Assembly: GCA_016782495.1 (NCBI GenBank)
Contig: JADHYL010000017.1
Coordinates: 1-10,012 of the forward strand
DNA: 10,012 bases
Reading direction: 5' to 3'
DNA from: Candidatus Omnitrophota bacterium
Lineage (GTDB): Bacteria > Omnitrophota > Gorgyraeia > JABMRN01 > RBG-13-46-9
Shown: in pieces, positions 6,051-10,012 of the stretch
Position numbering within the stretch: the first letter of the stretch is position 1
How the letters are laid out: every line of letters begins with the position of its first letter
Position numbers and translations under genes: made by a program
Notes under the pieces: generated by a model
What the model was told of the DNA's origin: nothing
The model's input: the letters and a program-made list of their open reading frames with translations, nothing else
The model's database searches: none

Positions 6051-8363
6051 CTAAAAGAGTTCGAGCTGTTTCTCCTTTTTGCCTTCTTCGCTTTTACGCA
6101 CGCTTACTTTACCATATACACCGTCATAACCGGGAATGATTTCGACGTTTCCTTTTCTGGCATTCAAAATACCGTTTGCAATCTTTGGCTGGCATTCTTC
6201 GTTTATTTTCCTATCCTGCGCTTCCAGAAGAACCTTGAATTCGTTTCCGAATTTAGCTATTAAATTATTATATTCCCTTTCTACGGCCTGTGATTCGCTG
6301 CCCATTCCTAATGCAGAGGCTATTATTTCTATCAAGGGCACAAGGTTTTTATACCCCGGCGCGCTTTCAAGAATAAATCCTTCGCTTCTGTCGCCGAGCT
6401 TTTCAACTCGCTGCATAACGCCTATTGTTACTTTTGCGCCGCACGTGGGGCATCTATAGTTCAGGTTTCTCGACTCCTGGGGAGAGAGCCGGGCGTTACA
6501 TTTTCTATGGCCGTCCCAGTGGTATTTTCCTTCCTGGGGATAGAATTCCACCGTGTATAAAAATTTTTCGCTATTTTTCGTTTTCAATATATCTATCAAT
6601 TCTTTGTATCCGAATTTTTCCTTAAAAACGTTTGCCTCTCTTCCTATTTTAGACGGACTATGCGCATCCGAATTTGACATTAAAGAGAATGTGTCCAGCT
6701 TCGACCAGCGCCAATTCATCGCAGGGTCAGAGTTGCCGCACCAAAGAGGAATGCCGTTTCTACGGATGTAAATTACATGATTAGGGACAGTGACACAGAA
6801 AACCAAACCGTCGTAATTCACCCAAGACTCTGTATAATTATGTTTTTTAATCGTGGAAGGCAAAATTATAGGTCTGTTACGTCTAATAAAGAAAATTATC
6901 CAGCTATCATTTCTTTGCTTGTATAGTTTTTTACAACCCGGAGAGATAAATACCTTGCCTTTTCTATATCCTAATTTGTAATAAGCTGAAATCCCCATTT
7001 TCAAGGCTATTTCTTGTAAATCGTCTCTTAGGCGAATTGATGTCGTAGTGGCGGACAATCCTTTTTTTGTTCGGCCATAGATATGGCCATCCCCTTTAAT
7101 ATAATATTCAAACAAGATTTCTAATAGCTCTTTGGAGAGGGCTTTTATTTCTACAGGAATAAATTTATTATAACACTTTCCAAATTTTTTAAGATAATGG
7201 AATAGCTGAAAATTTCGCACCCTAATAATATCGTCTCCCCGAAATGTCCTATAACCAAAACCATTAAGGATTCGTTCAATTTCATTAAGTAAATTTTGAT
7301 TTCGATTGCTTACGCAAACATTATAATCTCCATTTTTCCCTTCGCTAACCCATCCCTCGGCTAACCAAAATCCAAAAAATTTTAACCAGGGCTTTATGGG
7401 AATTTCTTTCTTTTTTTTCACTCTGTTCCCCGAATAATAACGACTTCCATGCCTAATATTAACTGCCGGTAGAATAAAATACTTTGGATCTCTTCCGACC
7501 CAAATGCCGTCCTTTTTAAATATTTTTGACTTTCCGAATAATAGTTCGGCCTCTTTTAAAGAATATGGCTTTCGATTCCGAAAATCGCAAGGGCTGTATA
7601 AAAGCTTGTGATTGGGGGTTACTAACAAATCAACTCGTTTTGTTTTAAGTCTATACATCCTACCTTTATACTTATAAGTAAAAACTTTTGTAGGGGTCTG
7701 GAATTCAATTTCGTTTGTTCTAATATTTAAAGTACAAAGTTCATCGCGGGAATGAACTTTAGAAAATTTTTTCCACCCGTCTTTCGACAAAACCTCTGTC
7801 TCGTCATCATAGCAGGAAAGCCCTGTTTCTATTGAAAAAATCTTTGCAGTCTGTTCGCCGAAGCACTCCTCTATAGAATCAAACCCTGAATTGGCCCCGA
7901 ATAAGCTAAAATGCGGCGTCCACACGTGAGCCGGCACTACAAATATGTCCTTGTTTATCTTGTAAAGACCTTTAACCATCTTGTCCGACTCTATGCGGAG
8001 CATCGCCCTTCCGTCAGAATAGAGATTGCCGTGTTGTGATAAGAAACTGTTAATTTCTTCTACGATTTCGAAAGACGGCGCGAATATTATGTTGTGGATT
8101 TTTCGTATTTTCCCGGTTTTAAAATATATATTAGACACCTCCGAGGTCAACATGTAGAAAACATTGCCATGTTCGTAAATTCCGTATTCGATTTCCTTAA
8201 GTTTTTCCTTTAGTCCCTTAAGCCAATCCGGGTGCGTAAAATCGCCCGTGCCCAGTAGATTTATTCCTTTTATTTTGGCCCACCTGGCAAGATTATCTAT
8301 ATCCATTTCTTTACTTGTGGCTCTCGAATATTTTGAATGTACGTGAAAATCCGCTATGAACAT
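6051..8363 (-). CDS. Endonuclease Q-like PHP-domain DNA repair nuclease interrupted by an intein
   Basis: EndoQ (TIGR00375-type) cuts DNA 5' of deaminated bases such as hypoxanthine and uracil and of abasic sites. The 770-residue precursor has a PHP domain with metal ligands visible: H7 and H9 (ADFHVHS), D41 and H44 (GTGDFTHP), E75, H90, H146 (VPAHVWTPHF), then D566 and H568 (SNSDAHSP). A zinc-finger region follows, with H619, C622, C638 and C641. Residues 184-544 are an intein; its removal rejoins ETGLS to SDPAMNWR and leaves 409 residues, the usual EndoQ size. The tail ends in QLELF, a beta-clamp-binding type motif. The ATG overlaps the pyrC end by 10 nt with only a weak GGGA site, so translation is probably coupled. 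Archaeal EndoQ works with PCNA; bacterial members are known in Bacillus. Family and junctions are clear; activity here is inferred. Confidence 0.93.
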   Translation of the reverse strand: MFIADFHVHSKYSRATSKEMDIDNLARWAKIKGINLLGTGDFTHPDWLKGLKEKLKEIEYGIYEHGNVFYMLTSEVSNIYFKTGKIRKIHNIIFAPSFEIVEEINSFLSQHGNLYSDGRAMLRIESDKMVKGLYKINKDIFVVPAHVWTPHFSLFGANSGFDSIEECFGEQTAKIFSIETGLSCYDDETEVLSKDGWKKFSKVHSRDELCTLNIRTNEIEFQTPTKVFTYKYKGRMYRLKTKRVDLLVTPNHKLLYSPCDFRNRKPYSLKEAELLFGKSKIFKKDGIWVGRDPKYFILPAVNIRHGSRYYSGNRVKKKKEIPIKPWLKFFGFWLAEGWVSEGKNGDYNVCVSNRNQNLLNEIERILNGFGYRTFRGDDIIRVRNFQLFHYLKKFGKCYNKFIPVEIKALSKELLEILFEYYIKGDGHIYGRTKKGLSATTTSIRLRDDLQEIALKMGISAYYKLGYRKGKVFISPGCKKLYKQRNDSWIIFFIRRNRPIILPSTIKKHNYTESWVNYDGLVFCVTVPNHVIYIRRNGIPLWCGNSDPAMNWRWSKLDTFSLMSNSDAHSPSKIGREANVFKEKFGYKELIDILKTKNSEKFLYTVEFYPQEGKYHWDGHRKCNARLSPQESRNLNYRCPTCGAKVTIGVMQRVEKLGDRSEGFILESAPGYKNLVPLIEIIASALGMGSESQAVEREYNNLIAKFGNEFKVLLEAQDRKINEECQPKIANGILNARKGNVEIIPGYDGVYGKVSVRKSEEGKKEKQLELF
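6054..6068 (-). other. C-terminal beta-clamp-binding-like pentapeptide QLELF
   Basis: Codons for Q766-L767-E768-L769-F770 directly precede the stop. The form fits the bacterial sliding-clamp consensus QL(S/D)LF, with E in the tolerant third position. It follows a charged flexible tail (RKSEEGKKEK), as expected of an exposed interaction motif. Confidence 0.65.
6732..7814 (-). mobile_element. Intein with LAGLIDADG homing endonuclease in EndoQ
   Basis: This in-frame element codes for 361 residues (184-544 of the precursor). Splicing motifs are: Cys1 in the block A sequence CYDDETEVLSKDGW, block B VTPNH with T249 and H252, block F VFCVTVPNHVIYIRRNG (521-537), and block G ending LWCGN before the +1 Ser. 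The penultimate residue is Gly instead of the common His; 'GN' ends are known in other inteins. Between blocks B and F lies a two-motif LAGLIDADG endonuclease: FGFWLAEGWV (330-339, E336) and FEYYIKGDGH (418-427, D425). Both acidic residues are present, so the nuclease may be active. The DNA looks clearly more A+T-rich than the exteins, consistent with acquisition. It sits between the PHP ligands H146 and D566, so unspliced protein should be inactive. Confidence 0.95.
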
Positions 8364-9670
8364 AATCCCGTATCTCGCGCTATTGTAAAGTTTTCATTTT
8401 GCATTACTATATTGCCCCCGACAATCACAGTTATCGCTTTGCCTTTAAATTTCCAATTTATGAAAGGTGAGTTTTTGCTTTTTGAGAGTATCGATTCTTT
8501 GGTATAAGCCCATTTCTTCTCCGGGTCGATTATTGTTATATCGGCGTCGCTCCCGGGCGATAAGTTTCCCTTGTTGCGTAACCCCAGGATTTTCGCCGGA
8601 TAGAGAGACATAAGCTCTACCAGCTTATTCCAGGAAATAAGTTTTTTCTCCACAAGGTTCATAATCGACAGGGGCAAAGCCGTTTCAAGCCCTATAATCC
8701 CGAAAGCGGCAAATTCGAACTCTATCTCTTTTTCATGTTTGCCGTGAGGCGCGTGATCCGACGCTATCGCATCTATCGTCCCGTCTTTTAACCCTTTTTT
8801 TATCGCTTCCACATCTTCGGCAGAACGTAGCGGTGGGTTCATCTTTGTGCGGGTATCGTATGTAGAGCATGCGCTTTCGTCCAGGCTGAAATAGTGAGGG
8901 GCTGTTTCCGCCGTAACATTCACGCCGTTTTTCTTCGCCTTCCTTATTATATCCACCGATTCCTTGCAGCTAACATGGGCTATGTGTATTTTTGCGCCTG
9001 TTTTTTTAGCAAGGCCTATATCCCTTTCCACGAATTCATACTCTGCTTTTTTTGGAATATCTTTTAACCCTAATTTCGTAGCTACTATTCCTTCGTTTAC
9101 AACGCCTCCTTCCGAAAGGGTTTTATTTTCGCAATGCGATATCAAAAAAAGGTCTTCTCCCTTAGCTTTTGTTAAAGCGCCAGCCATAATGGACTCGTCC
9201 TGTATTGCGCTGCCATCGTCTGAAAACGCGATGACTGCTTCTTTTTTCATTGATTTCATGTCCGCGAGTTCCGCGCCCATCCGTCCCTTTGTAATGGCGC
9301 CAACGATAAAAACATTTATCAGGGCTTCCTTTTCAATAATATTTCTTAGGCGCTTTACGTTTTTTGCATCGTCTGTGGCGGGCTCTGTATTCGGCATCGC
9401 ACAAACGCTTGTGATGCCCCCTGCCGCCGCCGCGCGCGTACCGGACTTTATTGTTTCTATATCTTCCCTGCCGGGCTCTCTCAAGTGCACATGCATGTCT
9501 ATTAAGCCCGGGGTTATGATTTTTCCTTTTGCGTCAATAACAAGTTTTGCTTTATCGCTTATATTTTCCGCTACCTTTTTTATTTTCCCATTTTCAACTA
9601 ATATATCAAAAGCGCCTTCGCGCCTATTAGCGGGATCTACCACGTGTCCGTTCCTGATCAATATGCTCAT
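8354..9670 (-). CDS. pyrC: Dihydroorotase, class I
   Basis: It closes carbamoyl-aspartate to dihydroorotate, the third step of the pathway, with zinc. The 438-residue protein is of normal length for the class I bacterial enzyme. The metal site is complete: H60 and H62 in DMHVHLREPG, D151/D152 in AFSDDG (the aspartate of class I in place of a carboxylated lysine), H179 in SHCEN, H232 in AHVSC, and D305 in ASDHAPH. The KMNPPLR (276-282) substrate segment is present. The start ATG is one base after the pyrB stop, with AAAGG in the pyrB end as ribosome site. The 3' end overlaps EndoQ by 10 nt. In several bacteria class I dihydroorotase forms a complex with PyrB, and the adjacent genes fit that. 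Confidence 0.97.
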   Translation of the reverse strand: MSILIRNGHVVDPANRREGAFDILVENGKIKKVAENISDKAKLVIDAKGKIITPGLIDMHVHLREPGREDIETIKSGTRAAAAGGITSVCAMPNTEPATDDAKNVKRLRNIIEKEALINVFIVGAITKGRMGAELADMKSMKKEAVIAFSDDGSAIQDESIMAGALTKAKGEDLFLISHCENKTLSEGGVVNEGIVATKLGLKDIPKKAEYEFVERDIGLAKKTGAKIHIAHVSCKESVDIIRKAKKNGVNVTAETAPHYFSLDESACSTYDTRTKMNPPLRSAEDVEAIKKGLKDGTIDAIASDHAPHGKHEKEIEFEFAAFGIIGLETALPLSIMNLVEKKLISWNKLVELMSLYPAKILGLRNKGNLSPGSDADITIIDPEKKWAYTKESILSKSKNSPFINWKFKGKAITVIVGGNIVMQNENFTIARDTGLCS

Positions 9671-9671
9671 G

Positions 9672-10012
9672 CTAAGCCTTTTCTTTCTTAGCGTGTGCCA
9701 CTAAGTATAATACCGCCATCCGAACGGCAATTCCGTTCGTAACCTGCTCCAGGATGACGGAATTAGCTCCGTCCGCGACTTCCGCGGACATCTCAACGCC
9801 CCTGTTGATGGGGCCCGGGTGCATCACTACTATATTCTTTTTTGCGCTTTTTAGCCTTTCTTCCGTAATGCCGAAATTCTTGAAATACTCTACCTTAGAA
9901 GGAAAGGCCTGGGCCTGGTCCCTTTCAAACTGCATGCGAAGAACATTTATCGCGTCGGCATTTTTAAGCGCTTCGTCCACACTGGTAGTAACTTTTACGT
10001 CCAGCTTCTCAA
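9672..10012 (-). CDS. pyrB: Aspartate carbamoyltransferase catalytic subunit, C-terminal third (5' end outside window)
   Basis: PyrB condenses carbamoyl phosphate and aspartate to carbamoyl-aspartate, the first committed step. 112 codons of the 3' end are visible, about a third of the usual 305-310 residues. Diagnostic parts are the VDEALKNADAINVLRMQFER stretch, VVMHPGPINRGVEM with the aspartate-binding HPGPINRG loop, and VTNGIAVRMAVLYL near the end. The open frame continues through the right edge as EKLDVKVTTS, so the GTG within it (9980) is not the true start. The TAG stop is separated by one base from the pyrC ATG, which suggests coupled translation. The regulatory leader of the operon would be upstream, outside the window. 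Confidence 0.96.
   Translation of the reverse strand, partial: EKLDVKVTTSVDEALKNADAINVLRMQFERDQAQAFPSKVEYFKNFGITEERLKSAKKNIVVMHPGPINRGVEMSAEVADGANSVILEQVTNGIAVRMAVLYLVAHAKKEKA

Noticed and set aside
8838..8870. pyrC segment encoding STYDTRTK, similar to the heptamer-coded residues in pyrK and pyrD
   Set aside because: The YDT-KMNPPLR segment is native to class I dihydroorotases and no 7-base periodicity is present.
8964..9704. Plus-strand open frame of 246 codons opposite pyrC
   Set aside because: It is an antisense shadow of a fully motif-supported dihydroorotase gene.
1..10012. CRISPR array, tRNA or rRNA genes
   Set aside because: No regularly spaced direct repeats of CRISPR size and no tRNA- or rRNA-like sequence were seen; almost all bases are coding or in the described short gaps.

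Overview
The window is a compact bacterial block in which every supported gene lies on the minus strand, so transcription runs from right to left. Two gene groups meet here. The upstream group (right side) is a de novo pyrimidine operon: pyrB (its 3' third only), pyrC, an endonuclease Q-like PHP DNA-repair gene carrying an intein, pyrK, pyrD (class 1B), pyrF and pyrE. The downstream group (left side) is the start of a V-type ATPase operon: atpE, a DUF2764 subunit gene and atpA (cut by the left edge).

The host is a bacterium. Evidence: class 1B PyrD with its iron-sulfur partner PyrK, a class I dihydroorotase, clear Shine-Dalgarno sites, a sigma70-like promoter with a perfect TATAAT, and a bacterial beta-clamp-type C-terminal motif on the repair enzyme. 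The order atpE, DUF2764, atpA and the GPFGAGKT-type P-loop match the Chlamydia/spirochaete kind of V-ATPase. With the bacterial EndoQ and many hairpin repeats, this suggests an uncultured lineage, perhaps of the PVC superphylum such as Omnitrophota. That assignment is inference; no rRNA gene is present.

Layout from right to left. 10012-9672 is the pyrB 3' end. 9670-8354 is pyrC. 8363-6051 is EndoQ, overlapping pyrC by 10 nt and split by a 361-residue LAGLIDADG intein. 6031-5945 is hairpin repeat copy 2. 5922-5107 is pyrK, overlapping pyrD by 10 nt. 5116-4148 is pyrD. 4147-4013 holds two GC-rich hairpins. 4004-3342 is pyrF. 3320-3236 is hairpin repeat copy 1. 3227-2661 is pyrE. 2659-2631 is a promoter. 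2584-1964 is atpE, 1967-1413 the DUF2764 gene and 1440-1 atpA, the last three overlapping. No gap exceeds 150 bases, and no RNA gene, CRISPR array or insertion sequence was seen.

Together the pyr genes cover carbamoyl phosphate to UMP: PyrB, PyrC, PyrD/PyrK, PyrE and PyrF. EndoQ recognises deaminated bases such as uracil and hypoxanthine in DNA, so its place inside a uridylate operon is notable. The most unusual features are the intein in the EndoQ active-site region, the C-terminal QLELF motif, a hairpin repeat present twice whose arms differ by compensated base changes, hairpins that touch the ribosome binding sites of pyrF and pyrE, and 7-base tandem repeats inside pyrK and pyrD.
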